A stretch of DNA of 64,000 nucleotides from Mycobacterium terramassiliense. Lineage in GTDB: Bacteria > Actinomycetota > Actinomycetes > Mycobacteriales > Mycobacteriaceae. Position numbers and translations under genes: made by a program. Where the stretch lies: assembly GCF_900157385.1 (NCBI RefSeq), contig NZ_LT717701.1, forward strand, positions 2,855,331-2,919,330. Reading direction: 5' to 3'. This document shows, piece after piece, positions 8,409 through 16,716 of the stretch; positions within the stretch are counted from its first letter, which is position 1, and every line of letters begins with the position of its first letter. A model generated the notes under the pieces. That model made no database searches. It saw nothing but the letters and a program-made list of their open reading frames with translations, and was not told the DNA's origin.

Positions 8409-9527
8409 TCACCCGGGCCGGGGGTCGCTTGGGCCGTCCCGGCCGTGCAGTTCGAAGGCGGCCACCGGGTGGTCAAAACCCTTGAGCGTCAACGGGCCGT
8501 GGGGGACCCCGGGCCAGTCGGGTAACTCGTCGCGAAGCTCGGAGGAGGCCAGGATCTGCCCTGGTGCCGCCGAGCCCACCAGGCGGGCGGCCAGGTTCAC
8601 CGGGATGCCGAAGTAGTCGCCGTTGATGGCCAGCACCGCGCCGTATCCGAGGCCGGCGCGCACGCCCAGGCCCGCCTCGCGCGCCCGCGGATGGTCGACG
8701 AGATCGACCGCCGCCCGCGCGAGCCGCTCGGGCGACGAGCACACCCACATCACGGCGTCGCCGATGAACTTCACCACCCGGCCGCCGTCGGCGTGCACCA
8801 CGTCGGCGACGGTGGCACCGAACTCGGTGAGCAAGTCCGACAATTGCGCCGGCGTCAGGGCCTGGGTCAACGCGGTGAAATTGGACAGGTCGGCAAAACC
8901 GATGCCGCATACCACGCTCGCCGACGTGTCGCGCAGCACGCCCTCGAAGTACGTGCGCGCGCTGGTCAGGTGGTGGCGGTGCACGACGTCGATCAGGGCC
9001 CCGATGCGGGGCACGAACTCGGCGACCGACCGGTACGCCTGCGCCGTGGCGAGCTCGTCGTGGGTGTAGTTCATCTGGATGTCCGGCGTCCCGGCCCGGA
9101 GCACCGACGACTCGGCCTCCGCCAGCCGGGCCATGGCGGCGCCGAGCACCCGCAGCATGCCGAGCGCCCCGTCCTCGCCGACCACCGCCCTGAGCCCCAC
9201 CCACGTCGAGAGCGCATCGACGTCGGCCTGGCTGAGCGCGGGGGCGTCGGGGCCGGCGACGGTCAGGCCGAGCGAAGCCCACGCGCGCGCCACGTCGTCG
9301 GCGGGCAGGCCGAGTTGCGCGGCGGCGGACTGGATCGTGTAGACCGGCCGGCCAGTCCACGCCAGCACGTCGCCGGCCAGCCCGAACAGCCGCCCGCGGC
9401 GTTCGGCCTCGGCCATGTCCTCGACGGTGAACCCGAGTCCGTCCAGGTACTTGATCAGGTCGGCTCGCTCGCGGGCGTTCGCGACGCCCGCGGCCTCGAA
9501 CTCGTCGAAGTCCAGCGGATCGGACAC
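8409..9527 (-). CDS. Class III adenylyl cyclase with N-terminal regulatory domain (Rv2212-like)
   Basis: 372 residues. The N-terminal half (residues 1 to about 190) is a helical regulatory domain as in Rv1264/Rv2212. The C-terminal cyclase homology domain has the metal aspartates in GFADLSNFTAL and VKFIGDAVMWV and the GDYFGIPVNLAARLV block. Rv2212 is reported to make cAMP with fatty-acid and pH modulation; that is family knowledge, not visible here. The GTG start at 9527 (V-S-D-P-L-D-F) was chosen by alignment with the remembered Rv2212 start; a longer in-frame extension exists but overlaps the divergent gcvT. The cyclase probably forms an operon with pepB. Confidence 0.88.
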   Translation of the reverse strand: MSDPLDFDEFEAAGVANARERADLIKYLDGLGFTVEDMAEAERRGRLFGLAGDVLAWTGRPVYTIQSAAAQLGLPADDVARAWASLGLTVAGPDAPALSQADVDALSTWVGLRAVVGEDGALGMLRVLGAAMARLAEAESSVLRAGTPDIQMNYTHDELATAQAYRSVAEFVPRIGALIDVVHRHHLTSARTYFEGVLRDTSASVVCGIGFADLSNFTALTQALTPAQLSDLLTEFGATVADVVHADGGRVVKFIGDAVMWVCSSPERLARAAVDLVDHPRAREAGLGVRAGLGYGAVLAINGDYFGIPVNLAARLVGSAAPGQILASSELRDELPDWPGVPHGPLTLKGFDHPVAAFELHGRDGPSDPRPG

Positions 9528-9557
9528 CTGCCCAAGTGTGCCAGCGGCGAAGCCGAT

Positions 9558-9563
9558 TAGGGT
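9558..9563 (+). promoter_or_regulatory. Candidate -10 element (TAGGGT) of gcvT
   Basis: TAGGGT fits the mycobacterial TANNNT -10 consensus and ends 8 nt before the GTG of gcvT, so the transcript would start at or next to the start codon. No ribosome-binding site is present between. Inferred from spacing only. Confidence 0.4.
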
Positions 9564-9571
9564 AAGGCATC

Positions 9572-10678
9572 GTGACGGAGCTGCAGCACGGACCGCTGGA
9601 CGACCGCCATCGCGACCTGGGCGCAAACTTCGCCGAGTTCAGCGGCTGGTCGATGCCGGTGTCCTACGCCGGCACCGTCAGCGAACACAACGCCACCCGC
9701 AACGCGGTCGGCCTGTTCGACGTCAGCCACCTCGGCAAGGCGCTGGTGCGCGGGCCGGGCGCCGCCGCGTTCGTCAACTCCGCGCTCACCAACGACCTGG
9801 GCCGCATCGGCCCGGGCCAGGCGCAATACACCCTGTGCTGCACCGAATCCGGCGGCGTCGTCGACGACCTGATCGCCTACTACGTCAGCGACGACGAGAT
9901 CTTCCTGGTGCCCAACGCCGCCAACACCGCCGCGGTGGTCGACGCGCTGCGGGCGGCCGCCGAGGCCGGTTCGGGGCCGGGGCTGACCATCACCAACGAA
10001 CATCGCTCGTATGCGGTGCTGGCCGTGCAGGGCCCGCGATCGGCCGACGTGCTCGGCGAGCTGGGCCTGCCGACCGACATGGATTACATGGGTTACGCCG
10101 ATGCCACCTACTCGGGGGTGCCGGTCCGCGTCTGCCGCACCGGCTACACGGGCGAGCACGGCTACGAGCTGCTGCCGCCCTGGGATTCCGCGGGTGTGGT
10201 GTTCGACGCGCTGCTCGCGGCGGTGAGGGCCGCCGGGGGAGAGCCGGCCGGCCTCGGCGCCCGCGACACGCTGCGCACCGAGATGGGCTATCCGCTGCAC
10301 GGGCACGAACTTTCGCTCGACATCTCGCCGCTGCAGGCCCGCTGCGGCTGGGCCGTCGGCTGGAAGAAGGACGCGTTCTTCGGCCGCGACGCGCTATTGG
10401 CCGAGAGGGAAGCCGGACCGCGGCGGCTGCTGCGCGGGCTGCGGATGGTCGGGCGCGGGGTGCTGCGACCCGGCCTGACCGTCCTGGCCGGGGACGCCCC
10501 GGTCGGGGTCACGACCTCCGGGACGTTCTCGCCGACGCTGCAGGCCGGCATCGGGCTGGCGTTGATCGACACGGACGCCGGCATCGACGACGGTCAGCGC
10601 ATCAAGGTCGACGTCCGCGGCCGCGCGGTCGAGTGCGAGGTCGTGCGCCCGCCCTTCGTCGCCGTGAAAACGCGTTAG
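9572..10678 (+). CDS. gcvT: Glycine cleavage system T protein (aminomethyltransferase)
   Basis: 368 residues. GcvT transfers the aminomethyl carbon from lipoylated H protein to tetrahydrofolate, releasing ammonia. Visible family blocks are HRDLGANFAEFSGWSMPVSY at the N-terminus, NAVGLFDVSHLGK, the folate-binding GYTGEHGYELLPP and the C-terminal barrel GVTTSGTFSPTLQAGIGLALI. The GTG start at 9572 gives a length close to M. tuberculosis GcvT (379). The remaining gcv genes are not in the window. A leaderless promoter is suggested just upstream. Confidence 0.95.
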   Translation: MTELQHGPLDDRHRDLGANFAEFSGWSMPVSYAGTVSEHNATRNAVGLFDVSHLGKALVRGPGAAAFVNSALTNDLGRIGPGQAQYTLCCTESGGVVDDLIAYYVSDDEIFLVPNAANTAAVVDALRAAAEAGSGPGLTITNEHRSYAVLAVQGPRSADVLGELGLPTDMDYMGYADATYSGVPVRVCRTGYTGEHGYELLPPWDSAGVVFDALLAAVRAAGGEPAGLGARDTLRTEMGYPLHGHELSLDISPLQARCGWAVGWKKDAFFGRDALLAEREAGPRRLLRGLRMVGRGVLRPGLTVLAGDAPVGVTTSGTFSPTLQAGIGLALIDTDAGIDDGQRIKVDVRGRAVECEVVRPPFVAVKTR

Positions 10679-10721
10679 CGCCCAGGGGTTCACGTGAGAA
10701 AAACCCATTGGCGCGCGGATA

Positions 10722-10727
10722 TAGAAT
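10722..10727 (+). promoter_or_regulatory. Candidate -10 element (TAGAAT) for leaderless ilvE
   Basis: TAGAAT within GATATAGAATCGG ends 7 nt before the ATG of ilvE at 10735. That spacing would put the transcription start on the A of the start codon. No Shine-Dalgarno sequence is seen, which supports a leaderless mRNA. Confidence 0.5.
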
Positions 10728-10734
10728 CGGCCGC

Positions 10735-11841
10735 ATGACCAGCGGCTCGCTCGAGTTCACGGTTCTACGCGCGTCTAATCCCGCGACCGACTCGGAACGT
10801 GAATCGATCCTGGCGGAGCCGGGTTTCGGCAAATACTTCACCGACCACATGGTGTCGATCGACTACGACGAGGGCCGGGGTTGGCACAACGCGCGCGTCA
10901 TCCCGTACGGCCCGATCGAATTGGACCCCTCGGCGATCGTGCTGCACTACGCGCAGGAGGTCTTCGAGGGGCTCAAGGCATACCGCTGGGCCGACGATTC
11001 GATCGTGTCGTTTCGCGCGGAGGCCAACGCGGCCAGGATGCGTTCGTCGGCGCGGCGGCTGGCCATTCCCGAGCTGCCCGAGAGCCTCTTCGTCGAATCC
11101 CTTTGCCAGCTCGTCGCGGTCGACAGGACCTGGGTGCCGCGGACCGGCGGCGAGGAGGCGCTGTACCTGCGGCCGTTCATCTTCGCGACCGAGCCGGGGC
11201 TGGGCGTGCGTCCCGCCAAGCAGTACCGCTACCTGCTGATCGCCTCGCCGGCCGGCGCGTACTTCAAGGGCGGTATCAGCCCCGTGACGGTGTGGGTGTC
11301 GACGGAATACGTGCGGGCCAGCCCCGGCGGCACCGGGGCGGCCAAGTTCGGTGGGAACTACGCCGCCTCGCTGCTGGCCCAGGCCGAGGCCGCCGAAAAC
11401 GATTGCGACCAAGTGGTCTGGCTGGACGCGGTCGAGCGCCGCTTCATCGAAGAGATGGGCGGGATGAACCTGTTCTTCGTGTTCGGCAGCGGCGGATCGG
11501 CGCGGCTGGTCACCCCGGAGCTGTCCGGCTCGCTGCTGCCCGGAATCACCCGGGACTCGTTGCTGCAGTTGGCCATTGACGCCGGGTTCTCCGTCGAGGA
11601 GCGCCGGATCGACATCGACGAGTGGCAGAAGAAGGCCGCCGCCGGTGAGATCACCGAGGTGTTCGCCTGCGGCACCGCGGCCGTCATCACCCCGGTCTCG
11701 CGGGTGAAGTACGGCGACAACGAATTCACCATCGCCGACGGGCAACCGGGCGAGGTGACGATGGCGCTGCGCGACACGCTGACCGGAATCCAGCGGGGCA
11801 CCTTCGCCGATACGCACGGCTGGATGGCCCGGCTGGGCTAG
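10735..11841 (+). CDS. ilvE: Branched-chain amino acid aminotransferase
   Basis: 368 residues, identical in length to M. tuberculosis IlvE. This PLP-dependent class IV transaminase makes Leu, Ile and Val and can also salvage methionine. The Schiff-base lysine is in GTGAAKFGGNYAASL (K204 by count). Other family blocks are HYAQEVFEGLKAYRW, EEMGGMNLFFVF and the phosphate-binding ACGTAAVITPV. The ATG at 10735 directly follows a plausible -10 box. A strong inverted repeat between ilvE and the converging cobS probably terminates both. Confidence 0.96.
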   Translation: MTSGSLEFTVLRASNPATDSERESILAEPGFGKYFTDHMVSIDYDEGRGWHNARVIPYGPIELDPSAIVLHYAQEVFEGLKAYRWADDSIVSFRAEANAARMRSSARRLAIPELPESLFVESLCQLVAVDRTWVPRTGGEEALYLRPFIFATEPGLGVRPAKQYRYLLIASPAGAYFKGGISPVTVWVSTEYVRASPGGTGAAKFGGNYAASLLAQAEAAENDCDQVVWLDAVERRFIEEMGGMNLFFVFGSGGSARLVTPELSGSLLPGITRDSLLQLAIDAGFSVEERRIDIDEWQKKAAAGEITEVFACGTAAVITPVSRVKYGDNEFTIADGQPGEVTMALRDTLTGIQRGTFADTHGWMARLG

Positions 11842-11859
11842 GGCCCGCATTGCACCCGC

Positions 11860-11907
11860 CGTGACGCTGCAGTCACGTTCGGGGCCCAGCGTGACTGCAA
11901 CGTCACG
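11860..11907. terminator. Inverted repeat between converging ilvE and cobS
   Basis: The 18-base arms 11860-11877 (CGTGACGCTGCAGTCACG) and 11890-11907 (CGTGACTGCAACGTCACG) are reverse complements apart from one position, with a 12-base loop. Each arm is itself nearly palindromic. There is no T-tract. The position, starting 18 bp after the ilvE stop and ending 1 bp before the cobS stop, suggests a bidirectional terminator. Confidence 0.6.
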
Positions 11908-11908
11908 C

Positions 11909-12637
11909 TCAGCCGTGCATCGCGGCCAGCGCCACCGCGGCCACCGTCGTGGTGAGTTCGATCGCGGCGCCCAGCACGTCACCGGTGATGCCGCCGAACC
12001 GGCGCACGCAATGCCCCACCAGCGCGGCGCCGCAGCCCACCGCGACCAGCACCGCGACCGGCCCCTGCCACGGCCGCGAACCCGCCAGCAGCGAGACGGC
12101 GAGCAGCGCGGCGAGCCAGGCCGCCAGCACGGGCGCCGGCTGGCTCCCGGCGACCCGGGCCCCCAGCGCGCTGCCCTCGGCCGCCGGCACCGACCGCCGG
12201 CACGCCAGCACGGCCGCGACCCGGCCGGCGACGACCGCCAGCACGATGGCCGCCGGTCGTAGCGCCGAGAAGGCCAGCCCCTGCAGCAGGATGACCAGCA
12301 CCACGGCCGCCACACCGAACGGCCCGGTCGACCCGTCGCGCATCACCGCCAGCGCGCGCTGGGGCGGGCCGTAGCACCCCAGCCCGTCGGCCGTGTCGGC
12401 GACCCCGTCGATGTGCAGCCCGCGCGTGACGAGCAGCAGCGTTGCCACCGCGAGCAACCCGGGCAGCGGGCTGGACGCACCGAAAACCCAAGCGCCACCC
12501 CACGTCACGCCCGCGGCCAACGTCCCGAGCGCGGCGCCGACCACGGGCAGCGCGGTCATCGCGCCGCGGCCCATCGGGGCGTTCCCCGGCACGGGTAGCA
12601 CCGTTGCGAACGCGAAAGCAGTTGCCAGCGAACGCAT
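11909..12637 (-). CDS. cobS: Adenosylcobinamide-GDP ribazoletransferase (cobalamin synthase)
   Basis: 242 residues, polytopic membrane protein. CobS joins adenosylcobinamide-GDP and alpha-ribazole in the last steps of cobalamin synthesis. The N-terminus MRSLATAFAFATVLPVPG is typical. The diagnostic loop is GLHIDGVADTADGLGCYG followed by ALAVMRDGSTGPFG, which contain the catalytic acidic residues. Several Ala/Val/Leu-rich helices follow. The ATG at 12637 overlaps the TGA of cobT (ATGA), so translation is coupled. It is the last gene of the DUF3043-cobU-cobT-cobS operon. Confidence 0.94.
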   Translation of the reverse strand: MRSLATAFAFATVLPVPGNAPMGRGAMTALPVVGAALGTLAAGVTWGGAWVFGASSPLPGLLAVATLLLVTRGLHIDGVADTADGLGCYGPPQRALAVMRDGSTGPFGVAAVVLVILLQGLAFSALRPAAIVLAVVAGRVAAVLACRRSVPAAEGSALGARVAGSQPAPVLAAWLAALLAVSLLAGSRPWQGPVAVLVAVGCGAALVGHCVRRFGGITGDVLGAAIELTTTVAAVALAAMHG

Positions 12638-13701
12638 CACGGTGGCGGCGGGGTGGCCGGCCCGGCCGCACCGGCCACCCCGGCTTCTTCGAAGGTGGCC
12701 ATGGAGCACAGCGCGGCCACCGCGGCGCGCAGCACCGGCAGCGCGACCGCCGCGCCGGTTCCCTCGCCGAGCCGCATGCTCAGGTCCAGGATCGGGTCCA
12801 ACTCGAGGGCCGCCAGGGCCAGCTCGTGGGCGGGCTCCGTCGACCGGTGACCGGCCTGCCACCACTGCCGCGCGCCGGGAGCCAGGCGCTCGGCGACCAG
12901 TGCCGCGGCGGTCACCGCCACGCCGTCGAGCAGCAGCGGGGTGCGCCGCACCGCCGCCTGGGCGCAAAAGCCGGCCATCGCGGCCAGATCCGCCCCGCCG
13001 CAGCAGCGCAGCAGCCCGACAGGGTCGGGTAGCACCGCCCGCGCCCGGAACAGGGCGTCGCGCACGGCGGCGGTCTTGCGCGCCCACCCCGCGTCGTCGA
13101 TCCCGGTTCCCAAGCCAACCGCCGCGACCGGCTCGGCGTTGGTCAGCGCCGCCACCAAAACCGCCGCCGCGGTGCTGTTTCCGATCCCCATGTCGCCCGC
13201 GATCAGCAGGTCGGCGCCCGCGTCGACCTCCTCGTCGGCGATGGCCCGGCCCGCGGCGAGCGCGGCGATCGTCTCGCCGTCGGACAGCGCGTCGGTGGTC
13301 CGGATGTCGCCGCTGCCGCGGCGCACCTTGTGGGCGCCGATCCGCGCGGAAGCCGCCTCGGCGTCGACGGCCAGGTCCGCCAGCCGCACCGTCGCGCCGG
13401 CGACGCCGGCCAGCACGTTGATCGCCGCGCCGCCGCCGTCGATGTTGGCGACCATCTGGGCGGTGACCTCCGGCGGGTAGGCCGACACCCCCGCCCGCGC
13501 GACTCCATGGTCGCCCGCGAAGACCACCACCCGGGCGCGCTCGAATTGTTTTGGCGGACAACGCCCTTGGCACGACGCCACCCACACCGACAGGTCCTCG
13601 AGGCGGCCCAGGGCGCCACGGGGCTTGGTCAGCGCGTCCTGGCGGGCGCGGGCGGCGGCGGCGGCGCCCGCGTCGGGCGGCGATACCGGGGCGAATTCCA
13701 T
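12637..13701 (-). CDS. cobT: Nicotinate-nucleotide-dimethylbenzimidazole phosphoribosyltransferase
   Basis: 354 residues. CobT makes alpha-ribazole phosphate from dimethylbenzimidazole and nicotinate mononucleotide. Recognisable blocks are LTKPRGALGRLEDLSVWVAS near the N-terminus, FAGDHGVARAGVSAYP, LIAGDMGIGNSTAAA and the C-terminal LDLSMRLGEGTGAAVALP with the catalytic glutamate. The ATG at 13701 overlaps the cobU stop and the stop overlaps the cobS start, both as ATGA. The C-terminus is a short Ala/Pro-rich tail. Confidence 0.95.
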   Translation of the reverse strand: MEFAPVSPPDAGAAAAARARQDALTKPRGALGRLEDLSVWVASCQGRCPPKQFERARVVVFAGDHGVARAGVSAYPPEVTAQMVANIDGGGAAINVLAGVAGATVRLADLAVDAEAASARIGAHKVRRGSGDIRTTDALSDGETIAALAAGRAIADEEVDAGADLLIAGDMGIGNSTAAAVLVAALTNAEPVAAVGLGTGIDDAGWARKTAAVRDALFRARAVLPDPVGLLRCCGGADLAAMAGFCAQAAVRRTPLLLDGVAVTAAALVAERLAPGARQWWQAGHRSTEPAHELALAALELDPILDLSMRLGEGTGAAVALPVLRAAVAALCSMATFEEAGVAGAAGPATPPPP

Positions 13702-14237
13702 CAGGTCCCCGACGGCTTGATCTGCATCGGCTGCCCGGCCACCACCAGCACCACCCGGTCGCACAGCTCGGCGACGCGCTGGTTGAGCGTGCCGAGTTCG
13801 TCGGCGAACCGGCGACCGGATGCGGTGGCCGGCACCACGGTCAGCCCGACCTCCGGGCTGACCAGCACCAGCGTGGAACCGAACGCGCCCACCGCGGCCA
13901 GCAGCGCCTCGATGGGGGCCGCCACCGACCCGTCGGCCCACGCGTCGTTGCGGTCCAGCGCGCCGGTCAGCCAGCCGCCGAGGTCGTCGACCAGCGTCGG
14001 GGTGCCCGGCGACTGGCGCAATTGGCCTGCGACATCGCCGGTTTCGACCGTGCACCAATGCGCGGGCCGGCGGTCGCGGTGCCGCGCGACCCTGTCCGCC
14101 CAGTCCGCGTCGGCCCCGTCCGCCGGCGCGGGGGCCAGGTAGCGGACCGGCTCGCCGGGCGGCAGCGACGTGGCGATGGCCTCCTCGGCCCAGCGGGACT
14201 TCCCGGACCTGATCCCGCCGAGCACCAGGGTGCGCAC
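13701..14237 (-). CDS. cobU: Adenosylcobinamide kinase / guanylyltransferase
   Basis: 178 residues. The enzyme activates adenosylcobinamide by phosphorylation and GMP transfer, preparing the substrate of CobS. The P-loop is GGIRSGKSRWAEEA (residues about 7-20), and the second block has RHRDRRPAHWCTVE with the His that carries GMP. TLVDDLGGWLTGAL and VSPEVGLTVVPA correspond to later conserved strands. The GTG start at 14237 places the P-loop immediately at the N-terminus, as is usual. In M. tuberculosis cobU lies elsewhere (Rv0254c), so its presence in this operon is a lineage difference. Confidence 0.93.
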   Translation of the reverse strand: MRTLVLGGIRSGKSRWAEEAIATSLPPGEPVRYLAPAPADGADADWADRVARHRDRRPAHWCTVETGDVAGQLRQSPGTPTLVDDLGGWLTGALDRNDAWADGSVAAPIEALLAAVGAFGSTLVLVSPEVGLTVVPATASGRRFADELGTLNQRVAELCDRVVLVVAGQPMQIKPSGT

Positions 14238-14264
14238 GGGGATCAGGCGGCTTTCGGGCGCCGC

Positions 14265-14948
14265 TTAATCAACACTGCTGCCGCGCTCGACCTGGGGCCG
14301 CGGCGCCCGCATCCGGCGCAGCTGTGAGGCCCGGCCCGCGGCGTAAATGCCCAGCTTCCAACGGCTTTCGGTGTTGTCGGGGAACTTGGCGTCCACCAGC
14401 TTGCTGACCTTGCGCGCCAGCAGCACGCCGTCGACGCCCATGACGACCATCAGCACCAGCATCGCCGGGGAGGCGTAGAACTGCAGCTGCGCGACGCCGA
14501 ACGAGGCAAACAGCAACAGCATCGTCGCCGGCATGAACAGGCCGAGCAGGTTGCGCCGGGAGTCCACCACGTCGCGCACGTACCGCTTGATGGGCCCCTG
14601 ATCGCGCGGCAACAGATATCCCTCGTCGCCGGCCAGCATGCGTTCGCGGCGGTCCGTCATGCGCGCGCGGCTGGCGGTCCGCTCGGCCCGGCGCTCCTCG
14701 CGGCTGAGTTTGGGGCCGGCCAGCGATTTCCGGCGGGCCCGCGCCTCGGCCGCGGTCATGGGCGCCGGTGCGACGTGGCCCTTCCTCGGGTTGCGCCGGG
14801 CCTCGCTGCGCTTGGGCGTGGGCCGACCCTTGGGGCCGGTCCGGCGCGACCCGGTGTCCGCCGAAGTGGCTGCATCGATGTCCGCGGTCACCCCGGCGGA
14901 CCCTTCGAGGTCGTCGTCCTGGCCCTTCTTGCGGCCCATCAGCTTCAC
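14265..14948 (-). CDS. DUF3043 membrane protein (Rv2206-like)
   Basis: 227 residues. The N-terminal 110 residues are a basic, low-complexity cytoplasmic region (GPKGRPTPKRSEARRNPRKG). DRRERMLAGDEGYLLPRDQG and KRYVRDVVDSRRN then precede two membrane helices (LFMPATMLLLFASFGVAQLQ and PAMLVLMVVMGVDGVLLAR). The C-terminal tail is basic. This is the DUF3043 architecture found across Actinobacteria; the function is unknown. The GTG at 14948 was chosen because it follows a TAACCT -10 hexamer by 7 nt and matches the remembered M. tuberculosis start. It leads the cob operon with 27 bp to cobU, so a link to cobalamin is possible but unproven. Confidence 0.82.
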   Translation of the reverse strand: MKLMGRKKGQDDDLEGSAGVTADIDAATSADTGSRRTGPKGRPTPKRSEARRNPRKGHVAPAPMTAAEARARRKSLAGPKLSREERRAERTASRARMTDRRERMLAGDEGYLLPRDQGPIKRYVRDVVDSRRNLLGLFMPATMLLLFASFGVAQLQFYASPAMLVLMVVMGVDGVLLARKVSKLVDAKFPDNTESRWKLGIYAAGRASQLRRMRAPRPQVERGSSVD

Positions 14949-14955
14949 AGTGCCA

Positions 14956-14961
14956 AGGTTA
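14956..14961 (-). promoter_or_regulatory. Candidate -10 element (TAACCT) of DUF3043-cob operon
   Basis: On the minus strand TAACCT is followed by 7 nt and then the GTG at 14948. This spacing predicts a leaderless transcript for the operon. No ribosome-binding site is present. Confidence 0.45.
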
Positions 14962-15067
14962 CTTCCCGGGGGGATCACCCGGTCATGGCCCCGGAACGCG
15001 TGGTTATCGGCCATGCGCCAGCGCGGCGCTTGCACCTACGCTTGACTGTGATGAATGGCTACCTGTG

Positions 15068-16207
15068 ATGGACGACGGCACGATGGCCTCGGATGATGGC
15101 CTCGCACCCGGCCGTCTGCGGCTGCCGGCCATGCAGGTTTTGGTCGCCCCGGATTGCTATGGGGACAGCTTGTCCGCCGTGCAGGCCGCGGCCGCCATCG
15201 CGACCGGCTGGACGCGCTCGCGTCCCGGCGATCGGTTCATCGTCGCCCCGCAGTCGGACGGCGGCCCGGGCTTCATCGAGGTGCTGGCCGGCCGGCTGGG
15301 ACAGCGGCGGCGGGTGACGGTGTGTGGGCCGCTGAGCACCGCGGTGGAGGCCGATTGGGTGTTCGACCGCCGCTCGAAGACCGCCTATCTGGAGTGTGCG
15401 CAGGCGTGCGGCCTCGCCCTGCTCGACGGTCCTCCCACCCCAGAAACCGCGCTGACGGCCGACAGCAGCGGCGTCGGGCAGCTCATCGCCGAGGCGCTGC
15501 GGGCCGGGGCCCGCCGGATCGTGGTCGGACTGGGCGGCAGCGCGTGTACCGACGGCGGCAAGGGGATGATCGCCCAGCTCGGCGGGCTGAAAGAGGCCCA
15601 GCGCGCGATGACCAACGTGGACCTGATCGCGGCCACCGACACCGAGTACCCGATGCTGGGCCCGTGGGGGGCGGCCAGGGTGTTCGGGCCGCAGAAAGGC
15701 GCGGACACCACCACCGTCGCCGCGCTCGAGGTCCGCCTCGAGGCGTGGGCGATCGAACTGGAAGCCGCGGCCGGACGGGACGTCAGCTCGGAGCCGGGCG
15801 CGGGCGCCGCCGGTGGTCTGGGCGCCGGGCTGCTGGCGCTGGGCGGCCGGTGCGAATTGGGCGCGGAAATCATCGCCGAGCACACCCACCTGGCCGACGA
15901 CCTCGAGACGGCGGACATGATCGTCACCGGTGAGGGCCGCTTCGACGAGCAGTCCCTGCACGGGAAGGTGGTCGGCTGCCTCGCGGAATCGGCCGGTCCG
16001 CTGGGAATCCCGGTGATCGTGCTGGCCGGCCAGGTCGGGCTGGAAAACTCCGCGGTGCGCTCGTCGGGCATCATGTCGGCCCTGTCCATCGCCGATTACG
16101 CCGGTTCCGTGCGGTTGGCGCAGGCCGACGCGGCCAACCAGCTCATGGGATTGGCCTCCGAGGTCGCGGCGCGACTCGGGAATAGCGGTCCCGCAATGTA
16201 CCGTTGA
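15068..16207 (+). CDS. Glycerate kinase family protein (Rv2205c-like)
   Basis: 379 residues from ATG 15068. It belongs to the GlxK/GarK family, which phosphorylates D-glycerate with ATP. Family blocks are VLVAPDCYGDSLSAVQAA (N-terminal), PQSDGGPGFIEVL, IVVGLGGSACTDGGKGM (the nucleotide/substrate loop), SSEPGAGAAGGLGAGLLAL and IVTGEGRFDEQSLHGK. The start is uncertain: an ATG at 15131 (M-Q-V-L-V-A-P) gives 358 residues, the remembered M. tuberculosis length. The codons between 15068 and 15131 have high GC at third positions, which supports the longer form. A five-codon mini-ORF (15051-15068, M-N-G-Y-L) ends in a TGATG overlap with ATG 15068. Confidence 0.85.
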   Translation: MDDGTMASDDGLAPGRLRLPAMQVLVAPDCYGDSLSAVQAAAAIATGWTRSRPGDRFIVAPQSDGGPGFIEVLAGRLGQRRRVTVCGPLSTAVEADWVFDRRSKTAYLECAQACGLALLDGPPTPETALTADSSGVGQLIAEALRAGARRIVVGLGGSACTDGGKGMIAQLGGLKEAQRAMTNVDLIAATDTEYPMLGPWGAARVFGPQKGADTTTVAALEVRLEAWAIELEAAAGRDVSSEPGAGAAGGLGAGLLALGGRCELGAEIIAEHTHLADDLETADMIVTGEGRFDEQSLHGKVVGCLAESAGPLGIPVIVLAGQVGLENSAVRSSGIMSALSIADYAGSVRLAQADAANQLMGLASEVAARLGNSGPAMYR

Positions 16208-16265
16208 GGCAGTGGGCCGTCCCCGGTGCGGGTGGCGCCCGACCATGAGCTAAGTAGGAGAAGCA

Positions 16266-16625
16266 ATGACGGTGCAAAACGAGTCGACGACCGCCAAGAC
16301 CCATGGCGTGATCCTGACCGAAGCCGCCGCTGCCAAGGCGAAGTCGCTGCTGGACCAGGAGGGCCGTGACGACCTGGCGCTGCGCATCGCGGTCCAGCCG
16401 GGCGGATGCGCGGGCCTGCGCTACAACCTGTTCTTCGACGACCGGACGCTGGACGGCGACCTGACCGCGGAGTTCGGTGGCGTCACGCTGACGGTGGACC
16501 GGATGAGCGCGCCCTACGTCGAAGGCGCGTCCATCGACTTCGTCGACACCATCGAGAAGCAGGGCTTCACCATCGACAACCCCAACGCCACGGGTTCGTG
16601 CGCCTGCGGGGACTCGTTCAACTGA
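16266..16625 (+). CDS. A-type iron-sulfur carrier protein (ErpA/HesB family, Rv2204c-like)
   Basis: 119 residues. The protein receives Fe-S clusters from the scaffold and delivers them to apoproteins. The three invariant cysteines are visible: one in GGCAGLRYNL and two in the C-terminal GSCACGDSF. The intervening VDFVDTIEKQGFTIDNPNA-type block is typical. The ATG is preceded by AGGAGAAGCA, a good ribosome-binding site. The gene follows glycerate kinase by 58 bp on the same strand. Local clients could include the Rieske protein QcrA encoded nearby; that is inference. Confidence 0.93.
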   Translation: MTVQNESTTAKTHGVILTEAAAAKAKSLLDQEGRDDLALRIAVQPGGCAGLRYNLFFDDRTLDGDLTAEFGGVTLTVDRMSAPYVEGASIDFVDTIEKQGFTIDNPNATGSCACGDSFN

Positions 16626-16649
16626 TCGACGGGCCGCTCATCCCGGTCG

Positions 16650-16716
16650 CGGCGACCCGTCCCCCAGCTCCGCGGGGGTAGCCCCACGCCAGGCCTCGCC
16701 GCCCTCGCGATCGCCG
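16650..16716 (-). repeat. Stop-anchored inverted-repeat element, copy A (with internal hairpin)
   Basis: On the minus strand the element begins right after the TAG stop of the gene at 16717. It reads CGGCGATCGCGAGGGCGGCG at one end and closes with TCGCCG at 16650-16655 (plus-strand CGGCGA). Compared with the other copies it carries extra sequence with a nested hairpin, CCCCC at 16661-16665 and GGGGG at 16674-16678. It sits between two converging genes. Confidence 0.7.
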
